Shown in pieces: positions 12,069-20,819 of a stretch of DNA of 36,113 nucleotides. The position numbers and the translations under genes were made by a program. Position 1 is the stretch's first letter. Every line of letters begins with the position of its first letter. Source of the DNA: a virus. The stretch is taken from positions 1 to 36,113 of IMG/VR virus record IMGVR_UViG_3300043772_001644; one strand, 5' to 3'. The notes under the pieces were generated by a model. It was not told where the DNA came from and made no database searches. It saw nothing but the letters and a program-made list of their open reading frames with translations.

Positions 12069-12691
12069 ATCTCCAATAGTGTAAAGTTAGTTAATTGATT
12101 ATGTTTAAAAACTTTTATAGCCTCGAACCATCTTGAATCTGGCACGACCATACAACCGGCTGACCAATTATCGACCGCTGAACCAATGCCGCCCCTGTGG
12201 AAGTTTATTCCATAAAAACCGCGCGTGTTTATGTTTTTATCAATATTAAGATTTTTATTTCCGTCTCTCCAAATGTTAACCGCGCCTGTCTGCATGAAAT
12301 ATGGCGCACCTAACCAGAGACTTTTCCAATTTGCGGAAGTAATAAAAGTATGACTGTTTATTACTTGTTGTTCGCACGCAATGGCCGTTCCTGTAATGCC
12401 TCCGGTCGTTACTGGGTTATATATCCAATAATTGCCCGGCCTTGTTGAACATGGCAAAATAAGATCTACAATACCATTATTGAAACGTACACAGACATCG
12501 GTAAATTTATTATCAAAAGTTTTATTTAACCTCAGCCAGACTAATTCCGTTTGCGGTTGTTTCCAATCACGTTTAAATAATTCATCATTTACAAAACGTT
12601 TAGCACCGGTTAAAGATAAAGAGCCAATTATACCATCAATCGCGCCGGAATAAAATCCCCTATCTTTTAATATTTGTTGAAAGTGTTTCAT
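12065..12691 (-). CDS. Endolysin-like L,D-transpeptidase (YkuD-type) with peptidoglycan-binding N-terminus
   Basis: 208 residues. The first ~50 look like a peptidoglycan-binding domain (FQQILKDRGFYSGAIDGIIGSLSLTGAKRFV). The C-terminal part has the catalytic layout of YkuD-type enzymes: His165 in NFHRGG and Cys180 in WSAGCM. Phage proteins of this kind probably cleave peptide crosslinks as endolysins rather than form them. No signal peptide is seen, so release may need the holin-like protein two genes downstream. It abuts the receptor-binding-type gene (1 bp overlap). Confidence 0.7.
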   Translation of the reverse strand: MKHFQQILKDRGFYSGAIDGIIGSLSLTGAKRFVNDELFKRDWKQPQTELVWLRLNKTFDNKFTDVCVRFNNGIVDLILPCSTRPGNYWIYNPVTTGGITGTAIACEQQVINSHTFITSANWKSLWLGAPYFMQTGAVNIWRDGNKNLNIDKNINTRGFYGINFHRGGIGSAVDNWSAGCMVVPDSRWFEAIKVFKHNQLTNFTLLEI

Positions 12692-13482
12692 TATACTTGC
12701 CTTCCTAAAGCCGTTTGATATGTTTGTATAGATGTATAAAGGTTTAAAGATTCCGTATCATTTAAACCATTTCCAATCGTACTAAATGCCACTTCGCGAG
12801 GTGAATATAGTTGGATTGAACCATTATCATTAAAAGCATTTAGAACAATATTTTGATTAGCTAATCCATTACTTGCAGTTGTTCCTGTTACTACCTTAGT
12901 GTTATTTTTCCAGCCATTAACAACATTTGATGCTGATCTATTGCTCATGTAAAATCCCTCACTATTGATATTTGCAAAAGTTAAATCTGTTGCGTTTGCG
13001 CTATTTACTTTGTAATATGAAAGATTGCCTGTATAACGTGATATTATTGTAATACCACCTAAACCGGCTGCACCTCTCACACCTAAATCGGCACCTGAAA
13101 TAGTAACTGGATTTGTTCTGGAATAATAACTTACATGCGTACTATCTTGTATTAAATTTATACTTGGATTATTATAAGTATTTGCATATCCATTTACACT
13201 ACCTGTTGCACCTGTATTTGAGTGAGTCCAACCTCCAAAAAAAACTAATCTAAATGCTGCATTTGTATCAGCTGGATTCTTTAAATTATATTTGTGTGTC
13301 GTTGCAGTACCACCAACAAAAGGATAAATCGCAAAACATTTTGTCCATAATCCATATCCTTTTAAATCAATTACAAGTTGATTGATTGCAAGTTTTTGAG
13401 TATTGTCAGTAATTCCTGTCGCAGTCAAAAACGCGAGCGCATCAGGGTCTAAACCTGCATAAACATAAGAATTTATAATCAT
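12691..13482 (-). CDS. Tail fibre / receptor-binding-type protein, 263 aa
   Basis: It opens with the phage pattern YVYAGLDPDALAFLTATGITD...INQLVIDLKGYGLWTKCFAIYPFVGG, typical of a beta-sandwich (lectin-like) protein common in Bacteroidota phages. Many Gly/Asn/Ser/Thr residues follow and it ends YTSIQTYQTALGRQV. Related genes lie in tail-fibre regions, so host recognition is plausible. It overlaps the fibre-like gene upstream by 4 bp. Confidence 0.65.
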   Translation of the reverse strand: MIINSYVYAGLDPDALAFLTATGITDNTQKLAINQLVIDLKGYGLWTKCFAIYPFVGGTATTHKYNLKNPADTNAAFRLVFFGGWTHSNTGATGSVNGYANTYNNPSINLIQDSTHVSYYSRTNPVTISGADLGVRGAAGLGGITIISRYTGNLSYYKVNSANATDLTFANINSEGFYMSNRSASNVVNGWKNNTKVVTGTTASNGLANQNIVLNAFNDNGSIQLYSPREVAFSTIGNGLNDTESLNLYTSIQTYQTALGRQV

Positions 13483-14747
13483 GAGCGTACACCAATTAAA
13501 GTAATTTTTAATCCTTTTGCCGTTCCATCTCCAATCTGGTCAATATCGACCGTAATTTCAGCATCGTCCGTAATTGCAGAGGTTGTTATCGTGGCGGGCG
13601 TTGCAGCCGTTACGCTTGTTTTCTCTGTATTGTCAATTGTCAATTTTGTACCCAGAACCGAAGATCCGTTTTGGTTTATATCCACAGTAAAAATAGAACC
13701 AGATGCCTGAGCAGTTGTTAAACTTGCGCGAACGCCAGTAAGCGTAAAGGCTGCCGGTGTTCTAAATGTAACCTTTGCCGCGCCGGTTGTTAGTGCGGTC
13801 GTTTCATCACTCGCTGCCGCTTGTATGTCAATTACAGATGTTTCAAGCCTGTTAATATTGGCGTAAATTTTACCGTTTATAGCATGCGCATATTCAACGT
13901 AACCAACAATTATAATTTTGTTTGGATATTGTGGTTTTACGTTTGTAATTGCGCCTGCAGTTGTTGCACTTAAATAAAGTACATCGCCATCGTTCCACGT
14001 TTCGCCCTGTAAACTTCCCGTTGTGTTAATTTGTCTGACCTGCCCCAAAACCGTAACAAAACCCTCCTGATTTTTATTTATTGTTTCTGTTACTATTCCA
14101 AGTGTACTTTGACAGTTTGCTTCCGTATCGGACTGAGCCAAACGAACCGCTAATCTTTGACCTTGCGCACCGGCAATTCTTACGACTTGATAGTTAGCTT
14201 CCAACAAATCTATCAATGGAACAGTTTTATTTACTACCCTTGCGACAATCTCCTGACCTATTTGTAAAGTTACCGCGCCACCCTTTAAACCTAAATTTAA
14301 AGTTCCGTCTGTATCATTCCAATTAAGTTGACCAACGCCCGAAATTTCAGCCGTTGCTAAATTAAACGTTGTTTTGTCTACGTTTAATAAATCATTATTA
14401 TTAACATCAATATCAGTTGCACCGGCTGAATTACCAACCGTTAAAACCTGACTTAAATTCTGACTGCCGCCACTTAATTCAAAAAAAAAAGACCCTGATA
14501 ACAAGTCGGCCAAATCGTAAGCATCGCCGGAAAAAGTTATTGCCGCAGCCGGTTCTATTTGTGTAGATCTAATCTGTTCAATATTTAAACTTTTCCATTG
14601 GTTAAAGCCAAACTTTACAATAACTTCCGTACTGCTTTTGACTTCTAAAGCGTTCACATTTACAAACACAAACAAAACTAAATTTGTGATTGAATCTTTT
14701 AATACGACATTTCCTGTCGACTGTTTAACAATTTTATATAAGGTCAT
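13479..14747 (-). CDS. Fibre or tail-spike-like structural protein, 422 aa
   Basis: An N-terminal ~60 residues (MTLYKIVKQSTGNVVLKDS) may attach to the particle. The middle (about 190-310) has the fibre-type pattern AVRLAQSDTEANCQSTLGIVTE...GDVLYLSATTAGAITN. The C-terminal ~110 residues form a domain widely seen on phage fibres: AKVTFRTPAAFTLTGVRASL, FTVDINQNGSSVL, AEITVDIDQIG and a final KITLIGVR. It overlaps the genes on both sides by 4 bp. A receptor-facing or decoration role is inferred. Confidence 0.65.
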   Translation of the reverse strand: MTLYKIVKQSTGNVVLKDSITNLVLFVFVNVNALEVKSSTEVIVKFGFNQWKSLNIEQIRSTQIEPAAAITFSGDAYDLADLLSGSFFFELSGGSQNLSQVLTVGNSAGATDIDVNNNDLLNVDKTTFNLATAEISGVGQLNWNDTDGTLNLGLKGGAVTLQIGQEIVARVVNKTVPLIDLLEANYQVVRIAGAQGQRLAVRLAQSDTEANCQSTLGIVTETINKNQEGFVTVLGQVRQINTTGSLQGETWNDGDVLYLSATTAGAITNVKPQYPNKIIIVGYVEYAHAINGKIYANINRLETSVIDIQAAASDETTALTTGAAKVTFRTPAAFTLTGVRASLTTAQASGSIFTVDINQNGSSVLGTKLTIDNTEKTSVTAATPATITTSAITDDAEITVDIDQIGDGTAKGLKITLIGVRS

Positions 14748-15400
14748 CGGTAAAAAATTATATTGGTTGAAGAATTACGTTTGTTCTGGCATGAGTTACA
14801 ATAAACACCATATATGCTATAATAATTGCAAAGGTAAGGATTTGAACCGCAACCGCAATCATCACAACCTGAGTCGCAAGGGCAATGTTTTTTTGCATCA
14901 AATAGCGGATAATCGGCCTTATTCTGACAAAGGAATTTAATTAAATATTCTTTAAGGTTATCAATCTTTTGCATCATGTTATCCTGCATAATCTTGAAAG
15001 CCTGAGCGCCTCCATTCTGGGCGAACTCGGAATCATTCAAAAATATACCCTTTGATGCAACCTGAAAAGTAATGAAGGGTAAGGCCTCGTAATAAACAGT
15101 ATAAGCCGCGTATCTCAATAAATAAGATACCCATAGCGTTTCGTAACTCGCCGGTGCAGGAGGAATAAATTTGTTAACTATTGCGCCCGCGTCTGGATTG
15201 TAATTACTAACCGCCGCATTTTGTTCGGCCACTAAGTCATCGTAGAAAGCGCGCCCCAGAACCGGAATTAAAAACCGTTCCTCTGTACTTAAAATGTACG
15301 GACTGATTAAGTTAATATCAAACCTTGCATTAACCGGCGCTGCCCTGTATAATCCTGTATTTACGACCTCCTGAGGCTTAATTAGTGTTTGCATTGTCAA
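14744..15400 (-). CDS. Head-tail connector (DUF6712-type) with cysteine-rich tail
   Basis: 218 residues. The helical core fits phage gp6-like connectors of Bacteroidota: INLISPYILSTEERFLIPVLGRAFYDDLV, then YETLWVSYLLRYAAYTVYYEALPFITFQVASKGIF. The C-terminal ~50 residues carry eight cysteines in a short stretch (CPCDSGCDDCGCG, LC, YC, NSC), suggesting a metal site or disulfides. It directly follows the portal gene (23-bp overlap), the usual position of the first connector ring. The start may be the second Met (MQTL). Confidence 0.7.
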   Translation of the reverse strand: MTMQTLIKPQEVVNTGLYRAAPVNARFDINLISPYILSTEERFLIPVLGRAFYDDLVAEQNAAVSNYNPDAGAIVNKFIPPAPASYETLWVSYLLRYAAYTVYYEALPFITFQVASKGIFLNDSEFAQNGGAQAFKIMQDNMMQKIDNLKEYLIKFLCQNKADYPLFDAKKHCPCDSGCDDCGCGSNPYLCNYYSIYGVYCNSCQNKRNSSTNIIFYR

Positions 15401-17081
15401 TTTGTTTTAGCTTTCTTATTGCCCATTCAATCCCTTCATCGCCGCCCCACGCGTCCCACATTAAACCGCCGCAGCCTTCAGAATAAGGTACGTTTTTATG
15501 TTGTTGGTGTCGTTTAAAACTTGCCATGCGTGCGATTGTATCTCTCGAAATCTTTTCTTTATTTGCTAACTGATTAGCGCGCGCCTTACCTGTCGCCTCG
15601 CCGCACGAACCCCATCCGTTTTCTTCCGCCCATTTTATAGCGCGTTTAGCATTATTTACCGCTGCCTCTGGATAGTCATTATAAGTGTCCTCACTTCGTA
15701 CTTTTGCCATTACAACCGGTTGAACTTCCAACGGCGGAAATCCTAATTCTGCGCGTTGTTCGTCCATTGTTAGAACGGTTTTTATATCCAAATCGCCCGC
15801 GAATGATACCGGCATTGGCTTAGCAATATCGACCGCCATATTTGACCAATCGTAGCCAAAAAACGCGGCGGCATCTTGTATAACCGGATTCAAAAACTTT
15901 GTTAAAAACAATCTTTGGATCGGTCTGATAACAGTATTATAAACAATGTCAAATTCAGATCTTATTTGTTGGTTAGTTCCCAAACTTCCGGCGGTTCTTA
16001 GTCCGGTCAAACTATGTGTCCATCTGTGCGCGCTAATAATAGCCGTTTGTGACATTTCCTGCAACTTCGTGAACTCGCCGTCATTTTTACTTTCCAATAT
16101 TTGCACATCAGCTTTGTATGTTTCATCTCTCAAAGCCTGAATAAACATTTTAGAATTATTACCGGTGCCTGTAAAACAGTCTTTCATCGCCCTGACTAAC
16201 GTTTCCGCTTCCTCCTGATTCGTTGAACCAAACAAAGACACAATTGCAGAAGGAGTAAAGCCGTTTTCAAATTTTGACTGATTAAATTTTGGTATTCTAT
16301 ATTCAAGTTCCGCCCAAATTTTGGCGCTGATCCAATCCGGAACGCCCCAATAAGTCAACGTAGGCTCATAATTTTTAAGGTGAACAACGCTTTTTTCTAT
16401 TCCGTCAATCTTTTCAAAGTGCGGAAATAATGGTAATTCGTAAGGCGCTTTTGGTGTTGTCCAATAGTGCTGCTCAAATTCGCTCGATATACCTATGTGA
16501 GTTGGATACATCTCATGTTCGGCCGCTTTTTTAGGTCGACACCACATAATAGGCAAAAGTCTCATGTAGTATTTGAGCGTTTTACCAACTTTTATTTTGC
16601 TAATTTCGATAAAAGCATTCCCAAAACTGCAAAAATCGTTAATAACCTTTGATGTAAATTCCTCAATATTCTCACCCTCTGCATTTACAACCGTTAAAAA
16701 CTCATTTAATTGTTGTTCCTGTTCTAAAGTAATTTGACTTTTATCTATTTTTTGTTGTCTTAGACTTGTTAACATCGACATCGTTGCCGACGGAACGACA
16801 AAAAAACCATCTCCGACAGAATAATTAACTTTTTGCTGAATTATTGCCGAAGTAGTTGGGCTATTTGTTGTAATAGCCTGTATTCTGTCTAACTGCCAGA
16901 GGTCGAACGTCTGAAATGGTATATATTCAATGGTCGTTGTGTCTAACCATTCCTTTGTCGGTTGTCTAAAGATGTCGTCAATCAAAAAAGGTCTGATTCC
17001 TAATTGAACACCTGTCCACGCGTTGACCTTTTCGGGTTTATTCGCCGGTTTGATCTGTTTTATCGGTTGTCTGCGACTCAT
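15378..17081 (-). CDS. Portal protein with extra C-terminal domain
   Basis: 567 residues. Portal features include FQTFDLWQLDRIQAITTNSPTTSAIIQQKVNYSVGDG near the N-terminus, a central GNAFIEI strand and a later RTAGSLGTNQQIRSEFDIVYNTVIRPIQ. This is a PBSX/HK97-like portal that forms the twelve-fold DNA channel. From about residue 469 a distinct ~99-residue domain is fused: DYPEAAVNNAKRAIKWAEENG, GKARANQLAN and CGGLMWDAWGG. That domain also occurs attached to other head-assembly proteins in phages and has no role I know of. The gene lies downstream of a terminator after the tail tube gene. Confidence 0.8.
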   Translation of the reverse strand: MSRRQPIKQIKPANKPEKVNAWTGVQLGIRPFLIDDIFRQPTKEWLDTTTIEYIPFQTFDLWQLDRIQAITTNSPTTSAIIQQKVNYSVGDGFFVVPSATMSMLTSLRQQKIDKSQITLEQEQQLNEFLTVVNAEGENIEEFTSKVINDFCSFGNAFIEISKIKVGKTLKYYMRLLPIMWCRPKKAAEHEMYPTHIGISSEFEQHYWTTPKAPYELPLFPHFEKIDGIEKSVVHLKNYEPTLTYWGVPDWISAKIWAELEYRIPKFNQSKFENGFTPSAIVSLFGSTNQEEAETLVRAMKDCFTGTGNNSKMFIQALRDETYKADVQILESKNDGEFTKLQEMSQTAIISAHRWTHSLTGLRTAGSLGTNQQIRSEFDIVYNTVIRPIQRLFLTKFLNPVIQDAAAFFGYDWSNMAVDIAKPMPVSFAGDLDIKTVLTMDEQRAELGFPPLEVQPVVMAKVRSEDTYNDYPEAAVNNAKRAIKWAEENGWGSCGEATGKARANQLANKEKISRDTIARMASFKRHQQHKNVPYSEGCGGLMWDAWGGDEGIEWAIRKLKQIDNANTN

Positions 17082-17247
17082 TCTTATTGTCTATTTTTTT
17101 GTTACTTACTTTTTTTGTAGCCTCAATTGCGGAATGCCCTAAATGATACAAATGTTCTAACTGTTCCTGAGTAGCATCGTCAATTTTGACTGCAAATTTA
17201 TTGCAACTTACAAAACAACCTTTAAATTTTTCTTTAATTTTAAACAT
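17038..17247 (-). CDS. Small phage protein upstream of the portal, 69 aa
   Basis: The centre FAVKIDDATQEQLEHLYHLGHSAI resembles a small family frequent next to head genes in Bacteroidota phages. The tail is very polar (NKKIDNKNESQTTDKTDQTGE). It overlaps the portal start by 44 bp. I know of no function. It starts 16 bp after the T-run of a terminator, so it and the portal depend on read-through unless a promoter is hidden there. Confidence 0.6.
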   Translation of the reverse strand: MFKIKEKFKGCFVSCNKFAVKIDDATQEQLEHLYHLGHSAIEATKKVSNKKIDNKNESQTTDKTDQTGE

Positions 17248-17262
17248 AATCTTTATTTATTT

Positions 17263-17293
17263 AAAAAAAGGGTTGCATAATTAAATACAACCC
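17263..17293 (-). terminator. Intrinsic terminator after the capsid-tail tube unit
   Basis: GGGTTGTAT (rc of 17285-17293) pairs with ATGCAACCC (rc of 17270-17278), nine pairs with one G-U and a 6-nt loop. Seven T's follow (17269-17263). It separates highly needed capsid and tail tube genes from the portal unit. Confidence 0.75.
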
Positions 17294-17321
17294 CCTTTAA
17301 AACACCTTTTCTAATCAAAAT

Positions 17322-17855
17322 TTATACTGGTATAACAACCGCAGGATCTACCGGATAGGCCAAAGTAGTTCCGCGACTTACTAATGTCACGCTTGCTTGA
17401 TTCTGGTCATTGATAGCCGTTCCTGTTGTAGTTTCAAATGCTGTCAATTGTGCTGGGAATTGAACGCCTGCAGATGTTAAACTTTGAGGAACGCCCCAAA
17501 TCCATCTACTTCCATTGTTTTCTTCGTGGATAACAACGAAACCGCAGCAACAATTTTTCAACTCGTCAATCAATTCCTTCACATCTTGATTATGGCAAGG
17601 AAAAACGCCGGTAACGGTCTGCGTTACTACTGTGTTACAGTTCACGCGCTCGCCTGTTTCAACGAAAGAGCCTGTTTCCTGATAAGGAACAATTTCATAA
17701 AATTTTGTCAAACCTGTCATTGTAATGACTGTTAATTCTCCAGATACAAAAGTAAGCGATGCAATATCGCCAACGCTTGCAAGCCAAAAACGATTTAAAC
17801 CGCCGGCGCAACTGAGAGAACAGTCAACACTATATCCTGTGCTTAAGCAACTCAT
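17322..17855 (-). CDS. Probable major tail tube protein
   Basis: 177 residues. The pattern FYEIVPYQETGSFVETGERVNCNT..., then KELIDELKNCCCGFVVIHEENNGSRWIWG, and TGTAINDQNQASVTLVSRG matches the tail tube-type protein I know from Bacteroidota siphoviruses: self-assembling beta-sandwich, 'NNG.W.WG' and 'TGTA..DQN' motifs. It lies between the capsid gene and a terminator, as expected for an abundant structural protein. A CCC triplet and several other cysteines are unusual. Another structural role is possible. Confidence 0.6.
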   Translation of the reverse strand: MSCLSTGYSVDCSLSCAGGLNRFWLASVGDIASLTFVSGELTVITMTGLTKFYEIVPYQETGSFVETGERVNCNTVVTQTVTGVFPCHNQDVKELIDELKNCCCGFVVIHEENNGSRWIWGVPQSLTSAGVQFPAQLTAFETTTGTAINDQNQASVTLVSRGTTLAYPVDPAVVIPV

Positions 17856-17885
17856 ATTATTATTTTTTATTATTGTTATTTAAAT

Positions 17886-17905
17886 AGCCGGCTTTTACAC
17901 CGGCT
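17886..17905 (-). terminator. Hairpin between capsid and tail tube genes
   Basis: AGCCGG and CCGGCT (17886-17891 / 17900-17905) form a 6-bp stem with an 8-nt loop, followed on the minus strand only by ATTTAAA. It may cause partial termination or stabilise the capsid mRNA end. Confidence 0.4.
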
Positions 17906-17921
17906 TAATAGATAGGTTTAA

Positions 17922-18911
17922 TTAGTATGCAACCGTAATCAATTCGTTGTGCTTGTAGTTAAATCCTAAGTAAAACTTAAGTTTAGCTTTCAATTTTTCA
18001 TCATGCAAATCGTACCAAGAAAACACCTGATTCAATGGGCTTGCAATGTCAGTTCCCATCACCATATTGTCACGCTTAGTATAAAGTACATAGTTAGCGT
18101 TATTGATTCCCTGATAGTCTAAAGCGTACTGTTGCCAATCGTACATCGGCTTAACCTCTATGCCATTATAAGTCAATCTGGACTGTCCGTTCATCAATAA
18201 CTCAAGGTGCATATTTGAAGAAATACCGTTATTTTGTAAGTCTTTCAAATATTGTCTGTAAACGTTAGCAGAAACAAGCATCACCTTATCAGCCTCTGGA
18301 ACGGCAGTCAATACGTTGGAAGCGTTATCCCAAACTGCATTTAACAAGTCGATACCATCGCCCGCACCCAAAGGAATACCGCTATTGGAATTGATATAAG
18401 GTACCAAGTTTTGAGCAACTAAGTTAGGAAGGTAAACAGACCACATTCCATCGACGATATTCACATCGTTGTTACCGCTTGCCTTGTCGCCAAAGAATGC
18501 CAATAACAAAGCCTGTTTTCTAACTGACTGTTGTAATCTGGTCATTAACAAATCCATGAAGATCGTTCCATCAAGGTTATCAATCTGAGTTCCTTTTTTA
18601 AGTAACTGCTTATAGATTGTATCTTTAAATTCGTCAAAACAAAGTTCAACGTTTGCCTTAACAAATTCAGTTTCGATACATCTTTCAAAAATGCTAAAGT
18701 TACCTTTTGGAGTCCAACCGCAACCGTCACCGAGTTGAAGTGGATTTTCCAATAAACCAACATATCCGATATTCTGCTTTTTGTTAATTGTAACCATAGT
18801 GTCGAAAATATCAGACACTTCGGCGTCAAAAAATATCGGTTTAAGTAACAGTTCCTGAGCCTGTTCGCCAATCAAATTTATATTGAATTGACCGTTTTCG
18901 TATGTAGCCAT
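17922..18911 (-). CDS. Major capsid protein (HK97-like)
   Basis: 329 residues. The N-terminus is MATYENGQFNINLIGEQAQELLLKPIFFDAEV. The later sequence DKVMLVSANVYRQYLKDLQNNG, then GIEVKPMYDWQQYALDYQ and NYVLYTKRDNMVMGTDIASPLNQVFSWYDLHDEKLKAKLKFYLGFNYKHNELITVAY, fits the P-domain and C-terminal strands of HK97-fold capsids in this phage group. There is no clear long scaffolding delta domain, which fits a scaffold supplied by the protease's C-terminal coiled coil. It lies between the decoration-type protein and the tail tube gene. Confidence 0.8.
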   Translation of the reverse strand: MATYENGQFNINLIGEQAQELLLKPIFFDAEVSDIFDTMVTINKKQNIGYVGLLENPLQLGDGCGWTPKGNFSIFERCIETEFVKANVELCFDEFKDTIYKQLLKKGTQIDNLDGTIFMDLLMTRLQQSVRKQALLLAFFGDKASGNNDVNIVDGMWSVYLPNLVAQNLVPYINSNSGIPLGAGDGIDLLNAVWDNASNVLTAVPEADKVMLVSANVYRQYLKDLQNNGISSNMHLELLMNGQSRLTYNGIEVKPMYDWQQYALDYQGINNANYVLYTKRDNMVMGTDIASPLNQVFSWYDLHDEKLKAKLKFYLGFNYKHNELITVAY

Positions 18912-18943
18912 TATTTATATTTTTTTATTGTTTTATGAATGAA

Positions 18944-19750
18944 TTAAACTAAAGTAAAATCAATATCGATTGTGTAAGCCGTATTCGTGCTATCGTCTGA
19001 ATTAACTGTGATAGTACCTGTATAAGAACCTGCCACGCCGGAAGTGTCAACTGCGCCTTTGTAAGCAACTGATTGACCCGGATAAATCACATCGCCATAC
19101 GCAGTTATTGTAAAAGAAGTTACATCGGAAGTGTAAGCAACCGAGCTAACTGTCAATACCATTCCGCCATTGTTTTTAACATAAACGGTAAAAGGTTCTA
19201 TCGTTCCACCTGCTGCAAAACTACCGATTGAATAAGCTCCGCCATCTGCAACTACTGTACTGTTGTCGCCTTCAAGAAGTGCAATTCTTTGAGTGCCTAA
19301 AGTTGTAGTGTCAATTTCGATTGTACCGATGAAAGGATTGAAAAGGATATCAAATTCTTTCATGCAAGGGCATTCAATAGCCGGGTTTTCTCCAACCTCA
19401 ATAACAACGTTAATAGTCCATTCTGTATTAAGGTTTAAACCTGTTACATCGACTGTAATTCCAGATACGGTTCCTGTTCCTACGGTTGTAGCAAAATTAC
19501 CATTGCCGTCAGTTATTACAACTTTCAAATAACGTGTGTCGATTGTGCTTGTAGGCGATGAAAAACTTAAGTTTACTTCGCCGGTTGTGTAAGCTATTTC
19601 CGCAACTAACTGAATATCCACACCCTCGCAACAACAATCTTTGATTCTTAAAATCTCAGCATTGCCGGCGTTGGCCAATGGATTTGTACGGCTGAAAAAA
19701 TACTCTTGTGAGTTTCCTTCTTGATAAAAGTTTTCTTTATTAAAAGCCAT
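18944..19750 (-). CDS. Ig-like structural protein, probable capsid decoration
   Basis: 268 residues. After a short lead (MAFNKENFYQEGNSQEYFFSRTNPLAN) there are two beta-sandwich regions. The second (about 150-268) has the Ig/ASH-like pattern VKNNGGMVLTVSSV...IYPGQSVAYKG...SYTGTITVNSDDS. Such domains decorate capsids or tails and bind surface glycans. Between protease and capsid genes a decoration role is likely. A cysteine triplet (DCCCEG) and a CPC motif parallel those in the tail tube and connector. Confidence 0.65.
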   Translation of the reverse strand: MAFNKENFYQEGNSQEYFFSRTNPLANAGNAEILRIKDCCCEGVDIQLVAEIAYTTGEVNLSFSSPTSTIDTRYLKVVITDGNGNFATTVGTGTVSGITVDVTGLNLNTEWTINVVIEVGENPAIECPCMKEFDILFNPFIGTIEIDTTTLGTQRIALLEGDNSTVVADGGAYSIGSFAAGGTIEPFTVYVKNNGGMVLTVSSVAYTSDVTSFTITAYGDVIYPGQSVAYKGAVDTSGVAGSYTGTITVNSDDSTNTAYTIDIDFTLV

Positions 19751-19762
19751 GATTTTGATTTT

Positions 19763-20806
19763 TTATTTTTTAAATAATTGTTTTACTAAATCAGAAGACG
19801 CCTTAATCTGGTCTTTTGTATATTTGTTACTACTAACATTATTTGACTGAGCCGCAACTTTATAGTTTTGTTGTTTAGCCAATGCAACGGCAGCGGCCTC
19901 TTCCATTTTCTTCTCGCCCATCTCCATCGCGGATTTCATCTCTTTCATTTTAGATTCCATTTCGGACATTCCGGATTCAAGTTCGGCAATACGTTTTTTG
20001 TACCAGTCGATTTTTTCCTCCGGCGTATAATCTTCAAAAGATTTTTCTATTTCGATCTCCATCTCGGAAGTTGGCATTTCTTTATCTTCAACAATTTCCT
20101 CAACATATTCGGCCTTCATACCGAAAAACGATGCGAGTTGTTGTAAGAATGTTTTTTTGTCATTCATACTTTTTTCAATTTTTAATTTAGGAATATTTTT
20201 AAATTTGCTTTGTGCCCTAACTTTATTCATTACCGCCTCATAATTCTGATAACCGTCAACCTCACTTTCTTCAATAACGCTATCAATAAACCCCAATTCC
20301 ATCGCCTCGCTTGCGGTCAACCACGTTTCGGCCTTCATCATTTGTTTAACCGTTTCAAGTGTTTTGTCATAACTGCCCTTTATTAGTTTGTCTTTACTTT
20401 GTATCTGAACCGTATAGATTTTGGCCATCTGATCATCTATGCTATTCAAAAGGTTTAAAGACTTTTGCATTTTATCCGCGTTGCCTTCGACCATCGTCCA
20501 CGCTGAGTGAATCATAAAATAACTATTCTGTGTCATTACCTTTTCGTCACAGGCCATCATTATAATCGTCGCCGCGCTTGCAACTAATCCGACACCTTTT
20601 GCCGTTGTTTCGCCTGAATACTGCGCAATAAGTTCTGCCATTGCTAGACCTTCAAAAAAGTCGCCGCCTTCTGATGCTATGTTAAAAACTACCGGTTTGC
20701 CCTCAGCGGAATCTAAAGTTGATTTTAAAACCCCTTTGTTAGATTCCAGAAAACTGTCGATAGTGCCTAATATATTGAATTCTATTTGATTTAATTTCTT
20801 AGCCAT
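19763..20806 (-). CDS. Head maturation protease (ClpP/S14-type) with coiled-coil scaffold-like tail
   Basis: 347 residues from the ATG at 20806. A TTG nine bases upstream would add MHF only and is unlikely. ClpP-type core: NIASEGGDFFEGLAMAELI, catalytic Ser about 77 in GLVASAATI, His about 100 in FMIHSAW, and the acidic partner in NSIDDQMAKIY. After about residue 200 an acidic coiled coil (EMEIEIEKSFEDYTPEEKIDW..., then MSEMESKMKEMKSAMEMGEKKMEE) to a conserved basic end may act as a scaffold. The gene opens the capsid unit behind a terminator. Confidence 0.85.
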   Translation of the reverse strand: MAKKLNQIEFNILGTIDSFLESNKGVLKSTLDSAEGKPVVFNIASEGGDFFEGLAMAELIAQYSGETTAKGVGLVASAATIIMMACDEKVMTQNSYFMIHSAWTMVEGNADKMQKSLNLLNSIDDQMAKIYTVQIQSKDKLIKGSYDKTLETVKQMMKAETWLTASEAMELGFIDSVIEESEVDGYQNYEAVMNKVRAQSKFKNIPKLKIEKSMNDKKTFLQQLASFFGMKAEYVEEIVEDKEMPTSEMEIEIEKSFEDYTPEEKIDWYKKRIAELESGMSEMESKMKEMKSAMEMGEKKMEEAAAVALAKQQNYKVAAQSNNVSSNKYTKDQIKASSDLVKQLFKK

Positions 20807-20819
20807 AAAATGCAAAATT

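Noticed and set aside
20807-20815. TTG start at 20815 for the protease
   Set aside because: It adds only three residues before a normal ATG (20806) followed by MAKKLNQ. The ATG is more likely.
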